Assembly: GCA_003165465.1 (NCBI GenBank)
Contig: PLUM01000075.1
Span: 42,868 to 79,255, forward strand
Origin: Acidobacteriota bacterium
GTDB lineage: Bacteria > Acidobacteriota > Terriglobia > Acidiferrales > UBA7541
DNA length: 36,388 nucleotides
Direction: 5' to 3'
Of this stretch, positions 21,025-29,067 are shown one piece after another. The position numbers and the translations under genes were made by a program. The notes beneath the pieces were generated by a model. It ran no database searches. It saw only the letters and a list, made by a program, of their open reading frames with translations, and was not told the origin of the DNA. Position 1 is the first letter of the stretch; every line of letters begins with the position of its first letter.

Positions 21025-21116
21025 ACTTTTGTAACCGGCAGCGTCACTGGCAAAAGGCATTGACGCACGAGCGGGTCGGAAGTGCCCATACTGCGTCTAA
21101 CAAGCCGCTGCAGCCC

Positions 21117-21194
21117 TGGCAAAAGCTGATACCAATTCATGCCGCGCTGAATTGGTTCGAGGGGCTGAAACAAAGGGTGCCTTCGGGAATGTAG
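21117..21194 (+). pseudogene. C-terminal relic of a PD40-type Ser/Thr kinase gene
   Basis: The frame ending at TAG 21192-21194 reads ALNWFEGLKQRVPSGM. The intact kinase that follows ends VLNWFEELKQKVPAWKK. The shared LNWFE-LKQ-VP ending is the usual tail of this protein family, so this is the last piece of a deleted paralogue that stood just upstream. The next kinase ATG is only 2 bases after this stop, the spacing expected inside a tandem array. Nothing recognisable as kinase remains further upstream. Confidence 0.65.
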
Positions 21195-21196
21195 TC

Positions 21197-23872
21197 ATGC
21201 CACAGAAGCTTGGCACGCATCTTGGCCCTTACGAGATCCTCGCGCAGATTGGTGCGGGGGGAATGGGTGAGGTTTACCGTGCCCGAGACACGCGGCTCGA
21301 TCGAATCGTCGCCATCAAGGTTCTTCCTGACCATCTTGCAACCCGAGTCGAATTGCGCGAGCGCTTCGAGCGCGAAGCGCGCACCATCGCCAGCCTGAAT
21401 CATCCGCACATCTGCACGCTTTACGATATCGGTCACCAGGATGGGATCGATTATTTGGTAATGGAATATCTGGAGGGCGAGACGCTGGCACAGCGCCTCA
21501 TGAAAGGCTCGCTGCCGCTGGGGCAAGTGTTGCAGTACGCCATCGAAATTTCCGATGCGCTCGACAAAGCTCATCGCAAAGGCATCACACATCGCGATCT
21601 GAAACCCGGCAATATCATGCTCACCAAGTCGGGTTCAAAGCTGCTCGATTTTGGTCTCGCGAAACTACAACAAGATGCGGCGCCGGGCGTTTCTCTATCG
21701 AAGATGTCGACGGCCAATTCGCTCACCGCCGAGGGAACAATTCTGGGGACGCTGCAGTACATGGCGCCGGAGCAACTGGAATCCAAAAAGGTGGATGCTC
21801 GTACAGACATCTTTGCATTTGGTGCGATGGTCTACGAAATGGCCACGGGCAAGAAGGCCTTTGAGGGCAAGAGCCAGGCGAGTGTGGTCTCCGCCATCAT
21901 GTCGTCCGAACCTCCGGCAATGTCATCGCTGCAGCCGATGACGCCTCCGGCGCTGGACCGCGTGGTCAAAAGATGCCTGGCGAAGGAACCGGAGAAAAGA
22001 TGGCAGGCGGCCAGCGATGTGTGCGACGAGTTGAAGTGGATCGCCGAAGGCGGATCGCAGGCGGGCGTGCCAAGTACCGCAGCGAAAAGCATTCACGCGC
22101 TCGGGCTGTGGGGGCTAATCATCAGCATAGGCGTATTGCTATTGGTTGCGGCAATTGCGAGTCTTGCCACTTGGAATCTGAAGCCCTCGCTGCCACGGCT
22201 TGTCTCGCGCCTTACGATCACGCTACCCCCGGGCCAACAATTGGCGAGTTTGGAAAATGGCAATGCTGTGGCCCTCTCTCCCGACGGCACTCTTCTCGCG
22301 TACGTCGCCCGCCAAAGCGGTACCCAACAGCTTTATCTGCGGGCGATGGATAGCCTGGAGGCTAGGCCCATTCCTGGCACAGAAGGAGCCGTCGAGCCTT
22401 TCTTCTCTCCCGACGGCCAATGGCTGGGGTTCTTCGCGGGCGAAAAGCTGAAGAAGGTCTCGGTAAGCGGAGGAGCGGCGGTGACCCTCAGCAATTCTAC
22501 GTTCCCTGGCGGGGCTAGTTGGAGCAGCCAGGGCACGATCGTATTCGCGCCAGCAGTCGGAATTCTCCAGCAAGTATCGGACGCCGGGGGCACGGTAAAG
22601 CCTGTCACCCATCTCCAGCCAACCGAGATCGCCCATGGCTGGCCGGAGTTCCTGCCCGGCGGCAAGGCAGTGCTCTTTGCTGCCACACTGACTCCCACTA
22701 ATTGGACCAACGCGCAGCTTGCCGTCCAGTCAGCTGGATCGGGCGAACGGCGGAACCTGGTTCAAGGTGGGACGAACCCTCGCTACGCGCTCTCTGGACA
22801 ACTCATTTATGCGCAAGGGGGGAGCCTGATGGCCGTGCCGTTCGATCCCCAACGGCTAACAGCTACAGGCGCGGCGATCCCCGTGGTCGAGGGCGTCCTA
22901 CAATCTACAACCACCGGAGCCGCCCAGTACAGTTTTTCCGCCACAGGATCCTTGGTCTATGTTCCCGGAGAGATTGGGTTGGCCCAAAGCAGACTGGTGT
23001 GGGTCAATCGCAGTGGAGCAGAGCAGCCATTGGCCGCCCCTGCCCACGCTTACATTGACCCTGGACTTTCCCCCGATGGTCGGCAAATAGCCGTATCAAT
23101 TATGGAGCAGGGCTCTCAAGTCTGGCTTTACGATCTGTCCCGGGAGACGTTGACCCGGTTGACGTTTGAGGGGAATTACAACCTTGATTCGGCTTGGACA
23201 CCGGATGGCAAGAGGATAGCGTTTAGCTCAAACAAGGAAGGGCCTCGGAATCTTTTCTGGCAACTGGCCGACGGCAGTGGCGGGCTGGAGCGTTTGACGA
23301 CTAGCGAATACGTCCATCTTCCGATGTCCTGGTCCCCAGATGGGCAATCATTGGTGTTTACTGAAATCAATTCCGCCACGGGATATGACATCTGGGTATG
23401 GCGGTTAGGTGACCGCAAGGCGCAACCATTCCTCCGCACACCGTACAACGAAGCGGCACCACGGTTTTCCCCCGACGGGCACTGGCTGGCATATGTCTCG
23501 GATGAATCCGGTCGCCGGGAAATCTACGTGCAGCCCTATCCAGGCCCAGGTGGCAAGTGGCAAATCTCGACAGAAGGTGGCACGGAACCAGTGTGGAATC
23601 GCAACGGGCGGGAGTTGTTCTACCGCAGCGGCGACAAGATGATGGCCTCGGATATTGCCACTCGGCCGAGTTTCACTAATGGCAAACCGCACATGCTCTT
23701 TGAGGGTCCGTATGTGCCGACACCCGCATCGGTCCCCTTCTACGACGTATCTCCCGACGGTCAGCGGTTCCTGATGCTCAAGCCCAGCGAGCAGGGGGCA
23801 CCGACGCAGATCAACGTCGTGCTGAACTGGTTCGAAGAGTTGAAGCAGAAAGTTCCTGCTTGGAAGAAGTGA
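21197..23872 (+). CDS. Membrane Ser/Thr protein kinase with PD40/TolB-like beta-propeller sensor domain
   Basis: A PknB-type receptor kinase, 891 residues. The cytoplasmic kinase domain (about 10-285) has every key element: glycine loop IGAGGMGEV (18-26), Lys41 (AIKVL), HRDLKPGN (Asp134), DFG (151-153) and MAPEQ (189-193). One membrane helix follows (about 304-326), then an outer beta-propeller of repeated PD40 units (FSPDGQWLGF, LSPDGRQIAV, WTPDGKRIAF, FSPDGHWLAY). The ATG at 21197 puts LGPYEI, the usual beginning, at residue 9. The ligand and targets are unknown. Relics of two related kinases flank it, so it is the survivor of an array. Confidence 0.94.
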   Translation: MPQKLGTHLGPYEILAQIGAGGMGEVYRARDTRLDRIVAIKVLPDHLATRVELRERFEREARTIASLNHPHICTLYDIGHQDGIDYLVMEYLEGETLAQRLMKGSLPLGQVLQYAIEISDALDKAHRKGITHRDLKPGNIMLTKSGSKLLDFGLAKLQQDAAPGVSLSKMSTANSLTAEGTILGTLQYMAPEQLESKKVDARTDIFAFGAMVYEMATGKKAFEGKSQASVVSAIMSSEPPAMSSLQPMTPPALDRVVKRCLAKEPEKRWQAASDVCDELKWIAEGGSQAGVPSTAAKSIHALGLWGLIISIGVLLLVAAIASLATWNLKPSLPRLVSRLTITLPPGQQLASLENGNAVALSPDGTLLAYVARQSGTQQLYLRAMDSLEARPIPGTEGAVEPFFSPDGQWLGFFAGEKLKKVSVSGGAAVTLSNSTFPGGASWSSQGTIVFAPAVGILQQVSDAGGTVKPVTHLQPTEIAHGWPEFLPGGKAVLFAATLTPTNWTNAQLAVQSAGSGERRNLVQGGTNPRYALSGQLIYAQGGSLMAVPFDPQRLTATGAAIPVVEGVLQSTTTGAAQYSFSATGSLVYVPGEIGLAQSRLVWVNRSGAEQPLAAPAHAYIDPGLSPDGRQIAVSIMEQGSQVWLYDLSRETLTRLTFEGNYNLDSAWTPDGKRIAFSSNKEGPRNLFWQLADGSGGLERLTTSEYVHLPMSWSPDGQSLVFTEINSATGYDIWVWRLGDRKAQPFLRTPYNEAAPRFSPDGHWLAYVSDESGRREIYVQPYPGPGGKWQISTEGGTEPVWNRNGRELFYRSGDKMMASDIATRPSFTNGKPHMLFEGPYVPTPASVPFYDVSPDGQRFLMLKPSEQGAPTQINVVLNWFEELKQKVPAWKK

Positions 23873-24012
23873 TGGCGCTGGCTGCGGGCGCACATCTCGG
23901 CTCATATAAAGTCGTCGCGCTAATCTGTGCGGGCGGGATGGAAGAAGTGTATCAAGCGCACGACGCCAAGCTCGGGCGCAACCTGGCCTTCGGAGTTCTT
24001 TCTGCAAAGTGA
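23872..24012 (+). pseudogene. N-terminal relic of another Ser/Thr kinase gene
   Basis: Begins at an ATG that shares its A with the TGA of the intact kinase and runs 46 codons. HLGSYKVVALICAGGMEEVYQAHD and the following LGRNLAFGVL parallel the kinase start LGPYEILAQIGAGGMGEVYRARD and IVAIKVL. Key residues are lost: GAGGMGEV has become CAGGMEEV and the ATP-binding Lys of AIKVL is Gly (AFGVL). The frame then stops at TGA 24010-24012, and no kinase sequence follows. It is a decayed stump of a third array member, overlapping like a coupled gene. Confidence 0.75.
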
Positions 24013-24034
24013 GCGCACGGCTGGCTATCCAGCT

Positions 24035-24793
24035 CTATTTTTCAAAACTCTCGAACGTGAGGTTGTCCTCGCAGACATGTTCCATGATGTCCCAATCGGG
24101 ATGCAGTTGAAAACGAAGCAACGCCGTCCAGGGCTTGGGGTAACTCTTGGGATCGTTAAATATGAAGTCGACTTGCAACGTTCTTTCGTTCACTCGGCGG
24201 ATACGTTCGACGATGTGTATCTGATCGCTTTTCGGATGGCCGACGCGATCCAGCCACATTTTTCCGTTGATGCCGGTCGTATCCACAACCAGCGTGTCGC
24301 CTTCCCAGTGGCCTATGGAGTGGCCGTTGTAGGAGGGAGTGAGGTCGGCGGGATGCTTGCGCCCGTCCGTGTAGATGTAGCGCACGGTATGGTCATACTC
24401 AAACAGCTCGATCACTTCCTTCGGCGTCTGCACGATTTGCATGGGAAAAAATTGCAGGTAGATGTAGGGCATGCCCGGCGGAACGCATTTGTAAACCAGG
24501 TCCGTCGTTTCGCGAAGTTTGACGCCTCGCGCTCCTTGGGAGGGTTTCGCCGCGTCGAACTGCGCCTGTCCCCATGGGGTCATCGGCGGGTCGCCCTTGG
24601 AGAAGGATGCGAAGTCATAATTGCCGGGCAGGGCATTCCATACGCCGGAAATATCGTTGTTCGCGGCCGCCTTTTGCGATTTTGCCGCAGCCGGTTGGGC
24701 CTGCGCCGGACCGTTGTTCTGGCCGTAGAAGGTTGCGGAGAAGGTCAAGGCCGCCACAATCGCCGCTATCGACACCGCTAGCCGGCTCCGCAT
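24035..24793 (-). CDS. Exported protein of unknown function (GHSIGHWEGDTL family)
   Basis: A 252-residue protein with a signal peptide (about 1-24, ending ATFYGQ), a short Ala/Gln linker, and a beta-rich domain. Recognisable patches are ISGVW near the start of the domain, MPYIYLQFFPMQI, IYTDGRKHP and SIGHWEGDTLVVDTTG, a set I know from many uncharacterised exported proteins of acidobacteria. The motif suggests a lipocalin-like or calycin-like barrel, but no ligand or activity can be given. A strong AAGGAGGGA ribosome site precedes the ATG. It is convergent with the kinase relic. Confidence 0.75.
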   Translation of the reverse strand: MRSRLAVSIAAIVAALTFSATFYGQNNGPAQAQPAAAKSQKAAANNDISGVWNALPGNYDFASFSKGDPPMTPWGQAQFDAAKPSQGARGVKLRETTDLVYKCVPPGMPYIYLQFFPMQIVQTPKEVIELFEYDHTVRYIYTDGRKHPADLTPSYNGHSIGHWEGDTLVVDTTGINGKMWLDRVGHPKSDQIHIVERIRRVNERTLQVDFIFNDPKSYPKPWTALLRFQLHPDWDIMEHVCEDNLTFESFEK

Positions 24794-24901
24794 CTCGAAG
24801 TCCCTCCTTTCCGCTCGCGCCGCAGCCGATTTCTAAAGTGGGGTGTTTGGCCAGCGCATCGTACGCTTCACCGGTGGTGGATGCAACGAATTTGCCGACA
24901 A

Positions 24902-26431
24902 TTATTTCGGGAAAGTTTGGGCCTGGGGTTGAGGGGATGAATTCGAGGATACATGCAGTTCCGAACGTACACGTTTCACAATTCGCGTATTCGCCGGGAA
25001 GTCGCTGCCGAGGTCGACGGAGCTGTAGTTTTCTTTCAGGAAGTGCGCAACCTTATCCTTATCCGGAGCGCTCACTGCGATTTCAATGGGCGCTTCGGTC
25101 AAATAGGGATGATTGTTTTGCAGCGTTTCCAGAAAATCGCATTTTGGAAATTGAATTCGGGACCGAAAGCCGCGGATGGCACGGCAGAGTCGGTTCTGTC
25201 CGTCCTCCAGTGGACGGCCGTAGTAGGACGCGTCTTCAATGGTGATGGGGCTGGTTCCGCTGAATAGCAGAACCGTCTCGCCCGAGGGAACCATGGCCGC
25301 GAGCCTATCCCGGGAATGCACGATCGCGAAAATATCCAAAGGCGTTCCCGCGGGCCGCAATAAGAAAGAAAATTGCAGGAATCCGAATAGCAATACGGCG
25401 GCGATTACAGAACCGGCTGGTTGTGCGGGGACTTCCAGGCGTCCCCCAATCCAGGCGCCGGCCACGGCAACTGCGATGATCGCCGGCGCATATGCCTGTG
25501 AATATCGAAACATCCCCGCAAAATGCGTACAGACCGAAAAGACGATGACGGCGTGGACGATCAACGCGGCTGCGCGCCACCGATCCGATTTTGGCATGCC
25601 GAACATTAGGGCTGCCAGCGGCAGGCAGGCGATCAGAATCAGAGAGGCCCAGAAGAGTGCGGGCGGTCCGCATTCATAATTGCCCACGGACTGCAAATAG
25701 GAGCTGAATCGTAAATTAAACAGTACCTTTTCAGGTCCGAATCCCGATGCCACGGTGTATAGGCCAACGAAAAGGAATCCGCCTGCAGCCAGGAACAGCC
25801 ATCGCCGGGCGGTGCTGTTCCCGATCAGAAAGAAAAGTCCCGCGAGCAGTGCAAACCTTGGGCTGGAATAGACTGCCGCGCCCGCCAGTGCGCCTGCAAT
25901 AGTGGCCTGCGTGGCTCCGCCCTCTTTGTTCCACAATACTTTGTTCCACAATACAAGCGCCAGCAGGAAGAAGGCGGTGGAGATCGTTTCCGGCCGAATG
26001 ACAAAGAGTTCGGGCACGGAAAAATTGATGCCAATGAAGATTGCAGTACCCAAGCATTCCGGTAATCGGGATATTTTCGGGTTGGATCGCCCGATCGCAA
26101 GCAACGCCGCGACGGAACTCAATCCCGAGAGAACCACGAGGATGCGGCCCCATAGGAATACGCCCGCTCCCTTGAATCCCACTCGATAATAGAGGGCGAG
26201 CAGGCTCCAGAGTAGAGGTTGGTGATGCTGGAAGAAGTCATCCAGTGGTTTTTTGCCGAGACTGATGAGCCATGCCACATGAGCATGCTCCGATTCATCC
26301 CATATATTGCCGTGCTGAAAAAATAAAAATACCGTCCACCCGGCGGTTATCGCTCCAAGAATGGTCCAGACAAATAGGCCGATATAGCGGCTTCTCCGGG
26401 AGTGGGGATCTGGATTCATGGGTTCATTCAT
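24902..26431 (-). CDS. GT39-like (ArnT/PMT type) membrane glycosyltransferase
   Basis: A 509-residue integral membrane protein with about ten helices in the first 390 residues and a soluble C-terminal domain. Just after the first helix comes NIWDESEHAHVAWLISLG, with Asp45-Glu46 forming the acidic pair that GT-C enzymes of the GT39/GT83 groups use for catalysis. DDFFQHHQPLLW (about 64-75) is the second conserved loop. Such enzymes transfer sugars from polyprenyl-phosphate donors in the outer leaflet. Donor and acceptor are unknown. The gene contains a 15-base in-frame tandem duplication (VLWNK twice). A second ATG lies 12 bases downstream of the chosen start. Confidence 0.75.
   Translation of the reverse strand: MNEPMNPDPHSRRSRYIGLFVWTILGAITAGWTVFLFFQHGNIWDESEHAHVAWLISLGKKPLDDFFQHHQPLLWSLLALYYRVGFKGAGVFLWGRILVVLSGLSSVAALLAIGRSNPKISRLPECLGTAIFIGINFSVPELFVIRPETISTAFFLLALVLWNKVLWNKEGGATQATIAGALAGAAVYSSPRFALLAGLFFLIGNSTARRWLFLAAGGFLFVGLYTVASGFGPEKVLFNLRFSSYLQSVGNYECGPPALFWASLILIACLPLAALMFGMPKSDRWRAAALIVHAVIVFSVCTHFAGMFRYSQAYAPAIIAVAVAGAWIGGRLEVPAQPAGSVIAAVLLFGFLQFSFLLRPAGTPLDIFAIVHSRDRLAAMVPSGETVLLFSGTSPITIEDASYYGRPLEDGQNRLCRAIRGFRSRIQFPKCDFLETLQNNHPYLTEAPIEIAVSAPDKDKVAHFLKENYSSVDLGSDFPANTRIVKRVRSELHVSSNSSPQPQAQTFPK
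25924..25953. repeat. 15-base perfect tandem duplication inside the GT39-like gene
   Basis: CTTTGTTCCACAATA occurs twice head to tail. It adds five residues (LWNKV) in frame, in a loop between membrane helices, so the protein stays open. Confidence 0.85.
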
Positions 26432-26590
26432 TAGCTCATGAGGGGTGGGTGGCAGGAATCCCCAGGATCGGAATCGGTGTCGTACATCTAACCGTTTCCA
26501 TCATCGCGTTTCTTCGGAGTCGCTGCCGGAGCTGCTCACTTCACCTTGTCAACGCTGTGGCCGGCGCACAGTCGTTCCGGCGGAGCGGAG

Positions 26591-26628
26591 AAAAGAAAAA
26601 GCCCCAAGGCGCGATGGCCCTGAGGCTT
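26591..26628 (-). terminator. Rho-independent terminator of carD
   Basis: On the minus strand a 12-base-pair stem (AAGCCTCAGGGC / GCCTTGGGGCTT, two G-U pairs) with loop CATCGC is followed by TTTCTTTT. It lies 30 bases after the carD stop, in the right orientation. It is the clearest intrinsic terminator in the window. Confidence 0.8.
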
Positions 26629-26657
26629 TCCAGAAAGTTAGGAAATCGGAAGTGCGG

Positions 26658-27191
26658 TTAAAAATCGACGGCGCCGGGGACTTCAAGCTGCGAAGGCATT
26701 TGCAGCCGGGCCTTTGCGAGAGACTTGACCAGAGCGTCTTCCATGTTTTGGGGAGAAGTATTTTTCGCGGTAGCGAGTTCGCTGACGAGGAGGAATTTGG
26801 CCCGTTCGAGCATTTTCTTTTCACGGAAGGAAAGCGGCTTGGTGCGGCTGAGTGATACTAAGCTTTTTAGTACCGCCGCTACTTCGATCAACTCGCCGGT
26901 CCGCATCCTCTCGGAATTTTCCTTGAAACGGTGCTTCCAATCGTGGTGCGAATTCGGCTTGCCTTTTTCCAGGAAGCTCAATACTTTTAGCGTTTCGCCG
27001 TTTCGAATTACGTGCCGCAATCCAACCGATTCGGCGTTGGTTGCGGGAACCATGACCTTTAGCCCGCTCGCTAAAATCTTCACCATAAAATATCTTTCCG
27101 TGCGTCCATTCAAAATCCCGAAATTGATTTGCTCGATCAACCCAACGCCGTGATTTGGATAGACGACTTTGTCCCCTATCTTGTAATCCAT
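26658..27191 (-). CDS. carD: CarD/CdnL family transcription regulator
   Basis: An RNA polymerase-binding protein that stabilises open promoter complexes, often at rRNA promoters. It has 177 residues. The N-terminal Tudor-like domain that contacts RpoB starts KIGDKVVYPNHGVGLIEQI, and the C-terminal half is all-helical and basic (WKHRFKENSERM, LSFREKKMLERAK), as in the DNA-binding part of the family. GAGG about 10 bases before the ATG, a TTGACT/CAGAAT promoter and a good terminator show it is a single-gene transcript. It diverges from the tsaB run. Confidence 0.95.
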   Translation of the reverse strand: MDYKIGDKVVYPNHGVGLIEQINFGILNGRTERYFMVKILASGLKVMVPATNAESVGLRHVIRNGETLKVLSFLEKGKPNSHHDWKHRFKENSERMRTGELIEVAAVLKSLVSLSRTKPLSFREKKMLERAKFLLVSELATAKNTSPQNMEDALVKSLAKARLQMPSQLEVPGAVDF

Positions 27192-27223
27192 GGTCGGAAG
27201 CCTCCTCGAGGAACGCTGGGCGA

Positions 27224-27252
27224 ATTCTGCTCTTCCGAGAATGGGAAGTCAA
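27224..27252 (-). promoter_or_regulatory. Sigma-70 type promoter of carD
   Basis: On the minus strand TTGACT (27247-27252) and CAGAAT (27224-27229) are 17 bases apart, about 35 bases upstream of the carD ATG and just before its GAGGAGG ribosome site. Confidence 0.5.
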
Positions 27253-27402
27253 TATATTTCTCATGGAATCAGTAAGTTATGAGATTGTTTGGTTTTAGAT
27301 TGGCCCTAAAATTGCAAGTTGATTTTACTTACCTTTTACATATCCTTCGTTTAGGACCAAATCTCAAATAGTTCTTCCGCTGGCCACTGGCTCGGGTTGC
27401 GA

Positions 27403-27408
27403 TAGAAT
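27403..27408 (+). promoter_or_regulatory. -10 box directly upstream of tsaB
   Basis: GATAGAAT places the -10 hexamer TAGAAT only 6 bases before the tsaB ATG. Transcription would start at or next to the ATG, giving a leaderless message. That fits the absence of any ribosome site. No strong -35 box is visible. Confidence 0.4.
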
Positions 27409-27414
27409 GGCTAA

Positions 27415-28152
27415 ATGCTGATTCTTTCCATAGATACGAGCACTCGAACGGGGAGCGCCGCCATTTTGCGCGACTCTCAGGTTCTGGCCGAGGTTTCGGG
27501 GTACGAAGAAACCCCCTATTCGACTCGGCTCTTTCGAGATGTGACCCTGCTGCAGGAGCGCGCGAAGTTCCGCCTGGACCAAATTGATGTATTCGCCGTG
27601 GCGGCGGGGCCTGGGTCGTTCACGGGGCTGCGGGTGGGCCTGACGGCGGTGAAGGCTTGGGCGGAGGTGCATCGCAAGCCCATCGCGGCCATTAGTGGAC
27701 TCGAGGCCATTGCGCATGAAGGCCTGATTGGCGAGCCATCCATCGGTTCGAATACAGGCGCCTCGAATACAGGCTTCCTCTCGCCATTTCTGGATGCCCG
27801 CCGGGGACAAGTGTACGGGGCGGTTTATCGCAGGAGTTCTCATGCGGGGATCGGCTTGGAGCTTGCCAGCGACGAGTCGATTCTTTCACTGGAAGAGTTC
27901 CTGCAACTGGTGAAGGAAAAGTCCTCCCAACCGGCGGTTCTTGTGTCGCCGACGCCGGAGGTTCTTCCCGCCAGCCGAGTCGCGGAAATTCTGCCCGGGG
28001 CTGGCATCGTTCAAGTCTCGGCGGCACTGGCTCCCGCGATTGGGCGATTGGGATTTGAACGAGCGACGCGCGGCGATTTGGTCGATTCGATGGGACTAGA
28101 TGCGAATTACGTGCGGCGTTCCGACGCCGAATCGGCCTGGAAGGACGGATAA
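27415..28152 (+). CDS. tsaB: tRNA threonylcarbamoyladenosine synthesis protein TsaB
   Basis: Partner of TsaD in t6A synthesis; an ASKHA-fold scaffold protein. It has 245 residues, with the start LILSIDTST and the typical AAGPGSFTGLRVGL at about 62-75. The C-terminal half is variable, as usual. A small internal duplication gives SNTGASNTG at about residues 111-119. It has no ribosome site and a -10 box next to the ATG. The stop TAA shares its last A with the ATG of rimI. Confidence 0.95.
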   Translation: MLILSIDTSTRTGSAAILRDSQVLAEVSGYEETPYSTRLFRDVTLLQERAKFRLDQIDVFAVAAGPGSFTGLRVGLTAVKAWAEVHRKPIAAISGLEAIAHEGLIGEPSIGSNTGASNTGFLSPFLDARRGQVYGAVYRRSSHAGIGLELASDESILSLEEFLQLVKEKSSQPAVLVSPTPEVLPASRVAEILPGAGIVQVSAALAPAIGRLGFERATRGDLVDSMGLDANYVRRSDAESAWKDG

Positions 28153-28637
28153 TGCACGCTCCGGGCGAAAAAATGAGCGGCTCCGTCTCCGCCAGCGTGC
28201 GCCACATGTCCGAGGCGGACGTTTCCGCTGTGCTGCGCATTCTGGAGGAAAGTCCGGAAGCGTCGATGTGGTCCGGAGAGAGCCTGCTGGAGTCGTCTTC
28301 CAAGGGACTGGCCTGGGTAGCGGAGAGGGAAGGGCGCGTTGCGGGAATCCTGATCGGGCAAGTTGCCGCAGATGAATTCGAGATATTGAACTTAGCTGTG
28401 GGGAAGGAGTTTCGGCGCCGGGGAGCGGCAACGCAATTGGTGAAGGCGGCGCTCGAACAGGCGCGGACCGCAGGCACGGCGAAAACGTATCTGGAGGTGC
28501 GGGCTTCCAATGCGGCCGCAATCTCCTTTTATGCGCGCATGGGTTTCCGTGTTTTCGGGAAGCGGCCGAATTATTACCGGAATCCGGTGGAGGATGCGGC
28601 AATTCTTGTTATGGGTGAGGATGGAGCAGTCTCGTAG
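28152..28637 (+). CDS. rimI: Ribosomal-protein-alanine N-acetyltransferase RimI
   Basis: A GNAT-fold acetyltransferase of 161 residues. The acetyl-CoA loop is RRRGAATQLV (Q/RxxGxG/A type). EILNLAVGKEFRRRG and LEVRASNAAAISFYARMGF match RimI, which acetylates the N-terminus of S18, and TsaB-RimI is a common gene pair. The ATG shares one base with the tsaB stop. An alternative start at residue 8 (MSGSVS) is possible. Substrate choice beyond the gene pair is not proven. Confidence 0.88.
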   Translation: MHAPGEKMSGSVSASVRHMSEADVSAVLRILEESPEASMWSGESLLESSSKGLAWVAEREGRVAGILIGQVAADEFEILNLAVGKEFRRRGAATQLVKAALEQARTAGTAKTYLEVRASNAAAISFYARMGFRVFGKRPNYYRNPVEDAAILVMGEDGAVS

Positions 28638-28747
28638 TTTGTGTTGTTTTGTACTTGGCGGGACAACCGCATTGTGCTAGGTTTCGCATGGAATGTATTC
28701 CCCACCCGCAAAACGGCTCACAAAACGAATGGATCAGGAGGCACCTT

Positions 28748-28984
28748 ATGCCGACCTTGACTCGGGAGATACGAGAGCAGCTTCTGACATATGATCAGGA
28801 GTTTCAAAAGCTCTCTCTGCAGCACTCGGAGTACGAAGTCCGTCTCAGACAGATTTCGCAATCACCCTACCTCAATCTGGAAGACCTGCAGCAGGAAGCC
28901 ACCCTCAAAAAACTAAAATTGCAAGTGAAGGACGCGATGGAGCGCCACGCCGCTCAACGCTTGCATTCTCCGCCGGCGCGCTAA
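28748..28984 (+). CDS. Small YdcH-like (DUF465) helical protein
   Basis: 78 residues, nearly all helix. The ATG at 28748 has a perfect AGGAGG box, so upstream ATGs in the same frame are not used. A central heptad-like stretch (FQKLSLQHSEYEVRLRQI) and the ending LKKLKLQVKDAMERH fit DUF465/YdcH proteins, short two-helix proteins of unknown role. It sits between rimI and psd with gaps of about 110 and 80 bases. Confidence 0.75.
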   Translation: MPTLTREIREQLLTYDQEFQKLSLQHSEYEVRLRQISQSPYLNLEDLQQEATLKKLKLQVKDAMERHAAQRLHSPPAR

Positions 28985-29011
28985 CTTTTCCAGGAGATCG
29001 CCAAATTGAGA

Positions 29012-29017
29012 TAGAAT
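29012..29017 (+). promoter_or_regulatory. Possible -10 box for the psd-pssA run
   Basis: GATAGAAT again, 50 bases before the psd ATG. The same 8-mer precedes tsaB. No clear -35 box. It would allow the phospholipid genes to be transcribed separately from tsaB-rimI. Confidence 0.35.
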
Positions 29018-29067
29018 ATTCGTGGACGCTTGAGGCGTGTCTTTTTTTCCTCCTGAAAAGGACGTGC

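Larger units (their letters stand above)
20561..21116. other. Intergenic region with repeats and possible small frame
   Basis: A gap of about 550 bases between tsaD and the kinase relic. It holds a repeat (20643-20715), a short palindrome TCACGTCAAGACGTGA (20759-20774) next to GTGACGCCGTCAC, and a 49-codon frame listed separately. Otherwise I see nothing with recognisable function. The unique sequence after 20820 may be debris left by loss of a kinase gene, because a C-terminal kinase relic follows directly. Confidence 0.6.
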
